64,000 bases of DNA from Kofleriaceae bacterium (lineage in GTDB: Bacteria > Myxococcota_A > Polyangia > Haliangiales > Haliangiaceae): positions 124,001 to 188,000 of the forward strand of contig JACKDR010000001.1 of the NCBI GenBank assembly GCA_020633495.1, in the 5' to 3' direction. The notes beneath the pieces are model-generated. The model was not told the origin of the DNA. It did not search any database and saw nothing but the letters and a program-made list of their open reading frames with translations. A program made the position numbers and the translations under genes. Each line of letters starts with the position of its first letter. Within the stretch, counting starts at the first letter, position 1. Shown here one piece after another: positions 41,539 through 50,935 of this stretch.

Positions 41539-43326
41539 ATGATCGCCGGGATGCGTCTGATGGTGGTCGAGGGCCCGGACCGCGGCCGCGAGCTCGAGCT
41601 GGTCGAGCCCGGCGGCGCCCTCGGCCGCGCCGACGACTGCGCGATCCGCCTCGGCGACCCGGCGGTCAGTCGCCACCACTGCCGGGTCGTGGTGCACGGC
41701 GCGACCGCGCGCCTGGTCGACGACGCGAGCACCAACCGGACCCTGGTCAACGACGCGCCGGTGCGCGAGGTCGAGCTGCGGCCCGGCGATCGGATCGCGG
41801 TGGGCCGCACCGTCCTGGTGGTCGCCGGCGCCGCGCCCGCGGTCGCGCCGCGGCCCGCCGCGATCGAGCTGGCGACCGTCGAGCTGGTGACCCGCGCCGG
41901 CGGCGCCGACGATCTGCCGGCGGTGCTGGCCCGCCTCGGCGACGCGCTGCAGCGCGCGACCGACGTCGCCGCCGCCGCGACCGCGGCGTGCCAGGCGGTC
42001 GCGACCGCGCTCGGCGCCGCGGCGGTGACGCTGGTGCGGCGCCGGGCCGACGGCGACCTCGACGCGATCGCCGCGACCGGCGCCGCGACCGGCGCCGCGG
42101 ACGGCGGGGCGGACGGCGCCGCGGACACGACGCCGGGGATCGATCCGCGCGCCGCGATCGATCGCGGCGTCGCCGCGGCCTACGTCCTGGCCGATCGTCA
42201 CGTCCTGGTGGCGCCGCTGGCGCCCGCCGACGCGACGGCGCTGGTGCGCGGCGCGCTGATCGCGACGCGCGCCGCGGCGTGGCGCCGTCGCGACCTCGAG
42301 CTGGCGTCGGCGCTGGCGCGGCTGGTCGGCGCCGGCCTCGACGCCCAGGTCGCGCGCGATCGCCTCGATCGCGCCAACCGCTCGCTCGCCGAGCGCCTCG
42401 GCGGCGCGGTGATCGCCGACAGCGACGCGTCGCGCCAGCTCGCCACGCTGATCGCGCGGGTCGGGCCCACCGACACGACCGTGCTGATCACCGGCGAGTC
42501 CGGCGTCGGCAAGGAGCTGGTCGCCGAGGCGGTCCACGCCGCCAGCCCGCGGGCGCGCGGCCCGTTCGTCGCGGTCAACTGCGCGGCGCTGTCCGAGGGC
42601 CTGCTCGAGAGCGAGCTGTTCGGCCACGAGAAGGGCGCGTTCACCGGCGCCGCGGCGCGCCGCGCCGGTCGCCTCGAGCAGGCCGACGGCGGCACGCTGT
42701 TCCTCGACGAGGTCGGCGAGCTCGGCGACGCCGCCCAGGCCAAGCTGCTGCGCGCGCTCGAGGCCCGCCGCTTCGAGCGGGTCGGCGGCGCCCACACCGT
42801 CGCCGTCGACCTGCGGCTGATCGCGGCCACCAACCGCGACCTCGAGGCGATGGTCCACGCCGGCCGGTTCCGTCGCGATCTCTACTACCGGCTGTGCGTG
42901 GTGCGCCTGGCGATCGCGCCGCTGCGCGAGCGCCGCGCCGACGTCGCGCCGCTGGCGCGCCTGTTCGTGGCCCGGTTCGGCGCCGCCACCGGCCGGCCGC
43001 GCACGCTCGACGACGACGCGCTCGCCGCGCTCGAGGCCCACGACTGGCCCGGCAACGTCCGCGAGCTGCGCAACGTGATCGAGCGGGCGATCGCGCTGGG
43101 CGCCGGCCCGACGATCACCGCGGCCGACGTCGAGCCGCTCGGCGCCCTGGCCGCGGTGGCGCCCGCGACCGGCGACGCGCCGCCGCGATCGCTGCGCGAG
43201 CTGGAGCAGGAGGCGGTGGCGGGCGCGATGAAGGCGGCGCGCGGCAACAAGGCGCGCGCCGCGCAGCTGCTGGGGATCGACCGCACGACGCTGTACAAGA
43301 AGCTGAAGCAGCTCGGGCTCGGCTGA
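41539..43326 (+). CDS. Sigma-54-dependent activator with FHA and GAF sensor domains
   Basis: 595 residues. FHA domain (about 20-95: GALGRADDCAIRLGDPAVSR, STNRTLVNDAPV), which reads phosphothreonine and so may link it to Ser/Thr kinases; a GAF-like domain (about 120-275); then the AAA+ domain with Walker A GESGVGKE, the sigma-54 contact loop GAFTGA, Walker B GGTLFLDE and the sensor II region RRDLYYRLCVVRLAIAPLRE. The C-terminal Fis-type helix-turn-helix is GNKARAAQLLGIDRTTLYKKL. It is divergent from the por operon, which carries a -24/-12 promoter, so control of that operon is likely. ATG 41551 is an alternative start. Confidence 0.9.
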   Translation: MIAGMRLMVVEGPDRGRELELVEPGGALGRADDCAIRLGDPAVSRHHCRVVVHGATARLVDDASTNRTLVNDAPVREVELRPGDRIAVGRTVLVVAGAAPAVAPRPAAIELATVELVTRAGGADDLPAVLARLGDALQRATDVAAAATAACQAVATALGAAAVTLVRRRADGDLDAIAATGAATGAADGGADGAADTTPGIDPRAAIDRGVAAAYVLADRHVLVAPLAPADATALVRGALIATRAAAWRRRDLELASALARLVGAGLDAQVARDRLDRANRSLAERLGGAVIADSDASRQLATLIARVGPTDTTVLITGESGVGKELVAEAVHAASPRARGPFVAVNCAALSEGLLESELFGHEKGAFTGAAARRAGRLEQADGGTLFLDEVGELGDAAQAKLLRALEARRFERVGGAHTVAVDLRLIAATNRDLEAMVHAGRFRRDLYYRLCVVRLAIAPLRERRADVAPLARLFVARFGAATGRPRTLDDDALAALEAHDWPGNVRELRNVIERAIALGAGPTITAADVEPLGALAAVAPATGDAPPRSLRELEQEAVAGAMKAARGNKARAAQLLGIDRTTLYKKLKQLGLG

Positions 43327-43474
43327 TCGCGCTCCTCCGCGCGCGCCGCGCGGACCGTCGAGGATCACCACAGGGTGTTGTCGGTGGTGGGGCGCGCCAC
43401 CGCCGCGATCCCGAGGCATGACGGCCACTTGCGGATGGCACGCGACGTGATGAAGGGACCGGCCAGGAGGTTCC

Positions 43475-43945
43475 ATGTCCAGATCCATCGTCGCCCTGCT
43501 CGTCTCCACCCTCGTCGCCGTCGCCACCGCGTGCATCCCGCCGTCGCAGACCGGCAACGGCGACGGCGCCGCCCCGCCGTCGTCGTCATCGTCGCGCGGC
43601 GGCCAGGGCGGCGGCTACGCCAGCACCGGCGGCAGCGGCGACCTGTGCCAGCGCGCGTGCCAGCGCTTCGCCGACTGCGGCCTCGACCAGCTCGATCCGT
43701 GCGTGCAGTCGTGCAGCGGCGGCACGATCGCCGCCGACCGGCTCGAGCTGTTCGCGGCCAGCTCGTGCGAGGACCTGCAGTCGTACATGCAGTACGGCGC
43801 GCCGGCCAACCAGACCGGCCAGGGCTGCGCCAGCCACGGCGCCAACGACTGCCCGAACATGGCGGTGTGCTGCAACGGCGACGTCACCACCGGCACGCCC
43901 GGCCAGTGCATCGCCGCGGCGATCTGTTACGCGCCGACGCGGTGA
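43475..43945 (+). CDS. Small Cys-rich secreted lipoprotein
   Basis: 156 residues. Signal peptide with lipobox (VATAC, Cys20), a Ser/Gly-rich linker, then a domain with about ten Cys (LCQRACQRFADCGLDQLDPC, QSCSGG, SSCEDLQ, QGCASHGANDCPNMAVCC and QCIAAAICY). The spacing suggests several disulphides. This kind of Cys-rich module is common in myxobacterial surface lipoproteins; no function is known. A good Shine-Dalgarno (AGGAGG) lies 4 nt before the ATG, in contrast to the leaderless genes elsewhere. Confidence 0.8.
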   Translation: MSRSIVALLVSTLVAVATACIPPSQTGNGDGAAPPSSSSSRGGQGGGYASTGGSGDLCQRACQRFADCGLDQLDPCVQSCSGGTIAADRLELFAASSCEDLQSYMQYGAPANQTGQGCASHGANDCPNMAVCCNGDVTTGTPGQCIAAAICYAPTR

Positions 43946-43996
43946 CCGCGGTCGCCGAGGTGACGGCGGTGACGGCGGTGGGCCCGCCGCGCCGGC

Positions 43997-46914
43997 TCAG
44001 CGCGACGCCAGCCGCGCCAGCCGCGCCAGGCCGTGGGCCCGCGCCCGCGCCGCGACGTCGTCGAGGGTGGCCGCGGCGGCGTCACGCCGACCGGCGGCGC
44101 GCTGCGCCAGGCCGAGCAGCAGACGGCCCTCGAGGCGGAGCTCGAGATCGGGCTCGGCGGCGAGCGCGGCGGCGACCCCGCTCGGCGGTGGCAGCGCGGC
44201 GCGGCCGTCGCGACCGGCGAGCGCGAGCCGGACCTCGTCGAGCGCGGCGACGGTGCCGGCGGCGACGTCGCCGGCGTCGGGCGCGGCCGCGGCGAGCCGA
44301 CCGTACGCGGCGGCGGCGCCGGCGCGATCACCGGACGCGAGCGCGACGCGCAGCGCGGCGTCGTCGAGCCGCACCGCGATCGCCGGGGCCTCGGCGGCGC
44401 CGAGGTCGGCGCGGGCGTCGCGCAGGCTGGCCGCGGCGGCGGCCGCGTCGCCGCCGTCGAGCTGGGCCAGCGCCAGCCAGGCGCCGGCCTCGGCGGCGGC
44501 CGGCGGGTCGGCGAGCTCGCGCCGGCGCCGGCGCGCCTCGGTGAAGCGCGCGATCGCCGTCGCCGCGTCGTCGCGAGACAGCGCCATCTGGCCGATGCTG
44601 AGGTCGACGTAGGCCATCCCGTTGCCGTCGTCGATGGCGCGGAACTCGGCGGCGGCCTCGTCGTAGCGGACCTGCGCGGTCGCGAGGTCGCCCTCGAGCT
44701 GGGCCAGCGAGCCGAGGTTGTAGGCGAGATCGGCGGCGCGGCTGCGATCCTGGGCGCGGCGCGCCACGGCCAGCGCGTCGGTCCAGCGTCGCCGCGCCTC
44801 GGCGTGGTCGCCGTCGCGATGGGCCAGGTTGCCCAGGCTCATCAGGCCCCACGCGACGTTGCCGTCGTCGGCGACCGCGCGGTACAGCGCCAGCGCCTGC
44901 TCGAGCAGCGGCCGGGCCGCGGCGTGATCGCCCTCGATCATCGCGACCATGCCCAGCGAGCCCAGCGCCGCGGCCTCGCCGCGACGATCGCCGCGGCGCC
45001 GCGACAGCTCGCGGGCCGCCGCCGCCTGGGTGCGGGCGGCGGCGAGATCGCGGCGCCGGAACGCGACGTAGGCCAGCTTGCGCCGGGCGCGGCCGGCCGC
45101 CGCGAGATCGCCGGCGGCCTCGAGCGCGGTCGCGGCGGCCTCGAGGATCGTCGTGGCGCCGTCGAGATCGCCGGTGAGCGCGCGCGCCGCGCCGACCTCG
45201 ACCTGGCCCAGCGTCGTCATCGCGGCGAGGCCGCGGGCGCGGCCCGCCGCCTCGAGGCGCTCGCCGGCGGCGAGCTGGGCCGGGAAGTCGCCGGCGAGCT
45301 CGGCGGCCCACGCGTCGTCGAGCGCGACCCGCGGATCGTCGCCGTGCGGCCCGGCGCGCAGGCGATCGAGCAGGGCGCGCGCGTCGGCGACCCGGCCGCC
45401 GGCGAGCCGGGCCCGGACCAGCGCCAGCGCGTGGTCGACGTCGTCGGGGAAGAACCCGAGCAGCGCGACGTCGGCGTCGATGGCGTCGGCCCAGGCGGCG
45501 CGGGCCTCGGCGGCGCGCCCGGCGATCAGCAGGGCCTCGGCGCGGCTGCCGCCGCCGCGCCGGGCCAGCGCGGCCTCCGCGGCGGTCGCGGCGGCGGCGG
45601 CCGCGGGATCGTCGCCGAGCGCGAGCAGCGCGTCGATCAGGCCGGCGTGACCGGCGGCGAGCCCAGGCTCGGCGGCGACGACGCGCGCGAACGCGTCGCG
45701 GGCGTCGGCGGCGCGCGCAGCTCGGCGAGGGCGCGGCGCCCGGCGGCGGCGAGCTCGCGCGCGGCCGCGGCGGTGGCCGGCGCCGCCACCGTCGACGCCC
45801 CGCCCTGGCGCGCCGGCGCCGGCGCCAGCGCGACGCCGGCGACCGCGGCGACGGCCGCGAGCAGCGCGACGCCGCCGCCGATCGCGAGCCGGCGCCGCCA
45901 CCGCGACGGCGCCAGCGCGGCGACCAGCGCGCCGGCCGAGGCGAACCGGGCCTCAGGGCGCGCCGCCAGGCCGCGGTTGATCGCCCGCGCCCAGCGCTCG
46001 GGCATGGCGCCGCCGTCGTCGACGCGCGCCGGCGACGCGCTCGCCGCGCTCGCCGCGGCGGCGGCGCCGGCGGCGCCGGCGACGGTGGTGGCGGTCGCGC
46101 CCCGCGCCGCCGACGACGGCGTCGGTCGTCCGGTCAGCGCCTCCTGCAGCACCACCGCCAGCGCGTAGACGTCGGACGCCGGCGTCGCCGCCGCTCCGGC
46201 GAGCAGCTCGGGCGCCATGTACGCCGGCGTCCCGGCGATCGCGCTCGCCGGCGACCCGGCCGTCGCCGCGGCCGCGGCCGACGACGACGACGACGACGAC
46301 GACGCGACCACCGGCTCGCGCGCCGCCGCCGACGCCCGCGCCAGGCCGAAGTCGGTGACCACGGCGCGCGGCCCGGCCGCCCCGTCGGCGATCATCACGT
46401 TGCCCGGCTTGAGATCGCGGTGCACGACGCCGACCGCGTGCGCGACGTCGATCGCCGCGGCGATCTGCCGGCCCAGCGCCAGGACCTGCGCCGGCGGCAG
46501 CGGGCCACGCGCCAGGCGCTCGGCCAGGGTCTCGCCCTCGATCAGCTCCATCGTGAGGAACGCCACCGGCGGCGCCGGGTCGCGCAGGTGCCAGCCGAGA
46601 TCGAAGATCCGGCACACCGCCGGGTGGGTCACCTTGCGCGCGAGCTGGACCTCCCGCTTGAAGCGGGTGACCGCGGGGTCATCCGGGCCGGCGGCGCCAC
46701 GCACGGTCTTGAGCGCCACGGTGACGTCGAGCTCGAGGTCGCGGGCGCGGTAGACCTCGCCCATGCCGCCCTGGCCGAGGAACGCCTCGATCCGGTAGCG
46801 GCCGGCGACCTCGTCGCCGATCGCGAACGTCAGCGTCGACGACGAGCCGACGCCGGCGTCCAGACGCTCGGTCGGCGCGTCGCCGGTCGCCGCCGCGGGT
46901 GACTCGGGCTCCAC
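43997..46914 (-). CDS. Ser/Thr protein kinase with C-terminal TPR sensor region (one frameshift)
   Basis: The N-terminal kinase is complete: GQGGMGEVYRARDLE, VALKTV, HRDLKPGNVMI, DFGLARAS, GTPAYMAPELL, and SDVYALAVVLQEALTG. An Ala/Ser-rich insert (including a run of eight Ser) separates DFG from the GTP motif, an unusual place for low complexity. A membrane segment (RRRLAIGGGVALLAAVAAVA, about 335-355) leads to about 500 residues of TPR-like helices outside (GNVAWGLMSLGNLAHRDGDH, LAYNLGSLAQLEGDLATA). Frame changes once at about 45710-45722, in GCGCGCGC, before AADARDAFARVVAAE. GTG 46914 was chosen because TACGAT lies 6 nt upstream. The product probably relays an external or periplasmic signal. 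Confidence 0.82.
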
Positions 46915-47002
46915 GCACGCATCGTAGCCGGCTGCGGCCGCGACGTGCGCGTCGTAGCTCCGCCCAGACTCGCGACCGGGCCCGAGGGTTGCCCGCGCCT
47001 GC

Positions 47003-47017
47003 GAGACACTCTGTCTC
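47003..47017. promoter_or_regulatory. Perfect palindrome between kinase and haem-lipoprotein genes
   Basis: GAGACA-CTC-TGTCTC, two perfect 6-bp arms, lies in the 166-bp divergent gap between the kinase-TPR gene and the 47081 lipoprotein. Its placement suits an operator for either gene. No regulator is identified. Confidence 0.35.
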
Positions 47018-47080
47018 TCCGGCGCGTCAGCGTGGCGCATTGACGGGCGCCCGCGACCCCCGGAAAGTGGGCACACCACG

Positions 47081-47428
47081 ATGTCCAAGCTTCGTCTGGG
47101 AGTCCTTGCCGCGACGCTCGCGGCCGCCGCCTCCGCCTGTGGCACGGAGACCGACGATCGCCCCGCCACCGCGCAGTACGTGGTCACCACGATCCTGCGT
47201 CCCTCCTGCGCCACCGCGGCGTGCCACTCGAGCCAGACCGCGGTCCAGGGCCTGGTGTTCGACACCGTCGCCGGCGCCTGCGCCGCCTACGACGAGCACG
47301 ACGTCCAGGCGTTCCTCGTCGGCAACGGCGCGGGCGGGCTGCGCATGCCCGCCGACTCGCCGCTGCCCACCGCCGACATCGACCTGCTGCAGCAGTGGCT
47401 CGACGACGGCCAGCCGGGGTGCCCGTGA
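47081..47428 (+). CDS. Small lipoprotein with a CX4CH haem-like motif
   Basis: 115 residues. Signal peptide with lipobox (ASAC, Cys20). One cytochrome-like motif with a four-residue gap, Cys43-ATAA-Cys48-His49 (CATAACHSS), is followed by an AVQGLVFDTVAGACAAYDEH loop and ends in LPTADIDLLQQWLDDGQPGC, the usual C-terminal helix of small cytochromes. CX4CH sites are known in some c-type cytochromes but haem attachment is not certain. The stop TGA and the ATG of the next gene share one base, so the two are co-translated. Confidence 0.72.
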   Translation: MSKLRLGVLAATLAAAASACGTETDDRPATAQYVVTTILRPSCATAACHSSQTAVQGLVFDTVAGACAAYDEHDVQAFLVGNGAGGLRMPADSPLPTADIDLLQQWLDDGQPGCP

Positions 47429-48537
47429 TGCGCGCCGCGCTGATCGCGGTGGTCGCGCTGGTGATCTGCGGCGCGGCCGGGGTCGCCCACGCCTATCCGC
47501 AGTTCCAGCTCGGCAAGGAGCCGACCTGCACCGCCTGCCACATCGCGCCGGCGGGCGGCGGCCTGCTCAACCCCATGGGCGAGGAGACCGCCGGCGACAT
47601 CGCCACCAGGGAAGGTGATCCGTCGTTCCTGCACGGCAAGTACACGCCGCCCGACTGGCTCGCGCTGGGCGGCGACGTCCGCGCCGCCGCCGGCTTCAGC
47701 GACAACGGCAAGCCCAACCCCGCCGGCTTCCCGATGCAGCTCGAGGGCTACGCCGCCGCCAACCACGACGGCTTCACCGGCTACCTGACCCTCGGCGTCG
47801 GCATGCCCAACCCCGACAACCCGGTCAGCGCGCTCCTCTTGCGCGAGCACTGGGTCATGTACCGCTCCGCCGAGGGCAGCGAGTCGGGCTTCTACGTGCG
47901 CGCCGGCCGGTTCATGCCGGTCTACGGCCTGCGCCTCGCCGAGCACCCGGTCTACACCCGCCGCTTCGGCGGCACCCCGCTGTACGGCGAGACCTACGGC
48001 GTGTCCGCGGGCTGGCTGTCGGCCGGCGCCGAGGTCCACCTCACCGGGTTCGTCCACGATCCCATCCGCGACGCGATCGAGACCGGCGACGGCGCCGCGC
48101 TGTACGCCGAGAAGCGCGTCACCGACACGTTCTCGCTCGGCGTCGAGGGCCGCTACGCCACCTCCGACACCGAGACCCGCACCCAGGGCGGCGTCACCGG
48201 CAAGCTCTGGCTCGAGGGGCCCGAGGTCCAGCTGTCAGGCGAGGTCCAGGTCGTCCACCAGACGATCGATCCCGACGCCAGCCGCAACCAGCTGGTCGGC
48301 TATCTCATGGGCTCGTGGGCGGTGCGCCACGGCTTCCTCCTCGACGTCGGCATCGGCCACTACGACGAGAACCTCGCGATCAAGAACCTCGACCGCGACG
48401 CCCTCGACGTCAACCTGCACTGGTTCTTCCACTCGCACGTCGAGTTCCTGCTGACCAACCGGGTGGCGCTGATCGGCCTGGGCTCGGGCGGCGACACGTC
48501 TGGGTACTCGCTGCTGCAGCTGCACTACCGGATCTAG
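47428..48537 (+). CDS. Outer-membrane beta-barrel protein with an N-terminal CXXCH haem site
   Basis: 369 residues. Signal peptide (cleavage about residue 23, AHA/YP), then a canonical haem motif CTACH at 34-38 (KEPTCTACHIAPAGGG). The remainder alternates hydrophobic and polar residues as amphipathic beta-strands (GFTGYLTLGVGMP, SGFYVRAGRFMPVYGLRL, LSGEVQVVHQTI, GFLLDVGIGHYDENL) and ends in an aromatic strand LLQLHYRI, typical of outer-membrane insertion. This looks like a porin with its own haem, perhaps part of an electron conduit across the outer membrane together with the preceding lipoprotein. Transport and redox roles are inferred. Confidence 0.72.
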   Translation: MRAALIAVVALVICGAAGVAHAYPQFQLGKEPTCTACHIAPAGGGLLNPMGEETAGDIATREGDPSFLHGKYTPPDWLALGGDVRAAAGFSDNGKPNPAGFPMQLEGYAAANHDGFTGYLTLGVGMPNPDNPVSALLLREHWVMYRSAEGSESGFYVRAGRFMPVYGLRLAEHPVYTRRFGGTPLYGETYGVSAGWLSAGAEVHLTGFVHDPIRDAIETGDGAALYAEKRVTDTFSLGVEGRYATSDTETRTQGGVTGKLWLEGPEVQLSGEVQVVHQTIDPDASRNQLVGYLMGSWAVRHGFLLDVGIGHYDENLAIKNLDRDALDVNLHWFFHSHVEFLLTNRVALIGLGSGGDTSGYSLLQLHYRI

Positions 48538-48545
48538 TCCCGTGC

Positions 48546-48571
48546 CCGTGCCCGATCTGGGTCGGGCACGG
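48546..48571. terminator. Hairpin between convergent genes
   Basis: CCGTGCCCGA and TCGGGCACGG form a perfect 10-bp stem with loop TCTGGG, placed 8 bp after the barrel-protein stop and 23 bp before the stop of the convergent gene. No T-tract follows, so its termination efficiency is uncertain. Confidence 0.55.
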
Positions 48572-48594
48572 CCGTGACGCCGGCGCCCGGCCGC

Positions 48595-50808
48595 TCACCC
48601 CGCCGGCGGTGGGGCCGGCGGCGGGGCCAGCAGCGGCCCCTTCGACGCCGCCGGGGCGTCGTCGCCGAGGACGCTGCGGCTGGTGGCGCGGCCCGGCAGC
48701 CAGCGATCGAGCGCGCCGACGTACCACGACGCGCCGAGGCCGAGCAGGACGAGCAGCACCAGGTACAGGCGCCACGGCCGCTGCTTGTCGGCGTAGGGAT
48801 CGTCGAGGTTGCGCCTGGAGCCCGGCGGCAGGGCCGCGAGCTCGGTCAGCGCGGCGCCGAACGCGACGTTGACGCGGGCCCGGCCGTTGATCGCCCAGCC
48901 GTTGGCGTCGAGGATCGGGCCCAGGCTGCGGTGGCGCAGCTTCATCCACGCCAGCATCATCGACGGGCCGGAGATCAGGAGCAGCAGCGCCAGCAGGCCC
49001 AGCGGCATCCACGCCCCCAGCCCGGTGAACGCGGCGACGATCCCGACGACCATCGCGCCGATGCCGCCGACCGCGACGCCGATCGCGGCGACGGTGCCGA
49101 TGTCGATCTTCTTGGGCGCGGGCTTGGCGGCGTCCTTGGCCGGGGCCGCGGCGGCGGCGGCCTTGTCGGCGGTCGCGATCTGCGTCGCGGCGGCGCCGAC
49201 CTTGGCGTCGGCGGCGGCCTCGGCGGCCTGGGCCCGCTTGGCCGCCAGGTCCTCGACCATGCGGACCAGCTTCTTGTACGGCGCCCAGAACGCCTCGCGC
49301 ACGCTGATCGGGTTCGACACCACCTTGGTGATCGTCGCGTCCCAGCTGTCGCCCTTGCGATCGTAGTAGACGCCGTTGCGGCCGACGAAGACGTACTCGG
49401 CGTCGCCGTTGGTGAACGCCGCGACGATCGACTTCTTGGTCGCGCCGCGGACGACGTCGCAGTAGGCCAGGCACGCCGACGTCAGCGGCGCCAGGGTGGC
49501 GTGCTTGCCGGCGTCGGCGACCGGCAGGCAAAGGCGGCTGGCGCGGGCGTCGAGGTACAGCGTGCCGCACTGGAAGGCGCCGTCCTTGCGGCTGTAGAAG
49601 TCGGAGAAGTTGACGAAGTTGCGCAGCACCCGGCCGAGGTCGCGCTGCAGGCGCAGCGTCTTCTCGACGTCGGTCAGCGCGTCGTACTCGGGCGCGACCT
49701 CGAGATCCTCGGCGATCAGCGCCGCGATCCGCGCGCGCTCGTCGCCGCCCGCGATCGCGGCGACCCGGTCGAGGCCGAGCTTGTCGACCGCGACGTCGGG
49801 GCGATCCTTGCGCCACGCCGCGTGGGCGTCGAAGCGAGCGGCCACGGTCGCGAGGTCGGCGGCGGTGAGCTCGCCGCGCTCGCCGAGCAGCGGGGTCACG
49901 ACCTTGGTCATGAACGCGTCGAGCCGGGCGGTCCACGCCGGGTTGAGGGGACCGGCCAGGCGGAGCACGCCGCCGGCGTCGATCGGTGCCAGGGGCAGCC
50001 GCGCGACCTCCTCGGCGTCGCCGGTCAGGGTCAGCGTCCGCAGCGCCGCGAGATCCTCGTCGGTGCCGCCCAGCGCGGCGGCGGCGCGCGGATCGAACGC
50101 GACCACGCGGGCGCGCGCGAAGTAGTCCTCGAGCTTGGCCCGGATCGCGACCAGGGCGTCGTGGGCGGCGCCGGTGGCGGCGCCGAGCCCCTCGACCCAG
50201 GTCGCCTCGCCCGCCGCCGCCCACGCGGCGAGGCGGTCGATCTGCTCGCCGAAGGTCTCGAGCAGCTTGGCGTCGACGCCCGGCTTGCCGCTGCGATCGG
50301 GCACCGATCCGACGGTGGCGATCACGTCCTCGATGACCTGCGCGACCGCCGCCTCGTCGCCGGCGCTGGCCGGCGTGACCACGCCGTCGCCGTTGAACCG
50401 GGTCTTCTCGAAGGTCTTGACCACCTCGAGCGCGTCGCCGAGCGTGACCTCCTTGGCGTCGGGCTTGTCGAGCAGGGTCAGGACCCGGCGCGCCGCGGTC
50501 TTGACCTTGCCGTCCTTGAGCGCGGCCAGCGCGACGACGTCCTTGCTCGCCAGCACGTCGCCGGGCTCGACCCAGACGCCGGCGACGAACTCGATCGCGG
50601 TGAGGACGTCGGCGATCCGGATCCGGCCGTCGTTGTCGATGTCGATCATCGCCAGCGTGGCGGGATCGATGTCGACCCCGGCCGTGGGCATCGCCAGGGC
50701 GACCCACAGCTTCTGATCGAGCTCGGGCAGGGCGAGCAGATCGGCGCCGTTGCGCAGGCTGACCTGATCGACCCCGCCGGCGCGGAAGAACTCCCATCGG
50801 TGACTCAT
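48595..50808 (-). CDS. Large protein of unknown function with EF-hand-like loops and C-terminal membrane segments
   Basis: 737 residues, no signal peptide. Two Asp-rich loops resemble EF-hands or dockerin-type calcium sites: DIDNDGRIRIADV (about 55-67) and NGDGVVTPAS (about 138-147). The body is globular (YDRKGDSWDATITKVVSNPI among many soluble motifs), followed by an Ala/Lys-rich linker and three hydrophobic segments (about 580-650 and 690-715) plus a proline-rich tail. A large N-terminal part facing the cytoplasm is inferred from the absence of a signal. I recognise no family. A gene with the same plan may be widespread, but this cannot be verified here. Confidence 0.7.
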   Translation of the reverse strand: MSHRWEFFRAGGVDQVSLRNGADLLALPELDQKLWVALAMPTAGVDIDPATLAMIDIDNDGRIRIADVLTAIEFVAGVWVEPGDVLASKDVVALAALKDGKVKTAARRVLTLLDKPDAKEVTLGDALEVVKTFEKTRFNGDGVVTPASAGDEAAVAQVIEDVIATVGSVPDRSGKPGVDAKLLETFGEQIDRLAAWAAAGEATWVEGLGAATGAAHDALVAIRAKLEDYFARARVVAFDPRAAAALGGTDEDLAALRTLTLTGDAEEVARLPLAPIDAGGVLRLAGPLNPAWTARLDAFMTKVVTPLLGERGELTAADLATVAARFDAHAAWRKDRPDVAVDKLGLDRVAAIAGGDERARIAALIAEDLEVAPEYDALTDVEKTLRLQRDLGRVLRNFVNFSDFYSRKDGAFQCGTLYLDARASRLCLPVADAGKHATLAPLTSACLAYCDVVRGATKKSIVAAFTNGDAEYVFVGRNGVYYDRKGDSWDATITKVVSNPISVREAFWAPYKKLVRMVEDLAAKRAQAAEAAADAKVGAAATQIATADKAAAAAAPAKDAAKPAPKKIDIGTVAAIGVAVGGIGAMVVGIVAAFTGLGAWMPLGLLALLLLISGPSMMLAWMKLRHRSLGPILDANGWAINGRARVNVAFGAALTELAALPPGSRRNLDDPYADKQRPWRLYLVLLVLLGLGASWYVGALDRWLPGRATSRSVLGDDAPAASKGPLLAPPPAPPPAG

Positions 50809-50935
50809 CGTGGCGCTCCCGGTTGTCGTCGTTCGCTCGGTGGCAGCGGCGACGCGGCCGCGCCCGCATCCTAGCCGGGTTCCCGACCCGCCGCCGGGCG
50901 CCGGCCGCCGGTTCGCGCGGCCCCGCGTCGACCGA

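Noticed and set aside
43436..43451. TGGCACGCGACGTGAT before the Cys-rich lipoprotein, resembling a sigma-54 promoter
   Set aside because: The -24 block is perfect and the leader would fit, but the -12 element has GA instead of the near-invariant GC.
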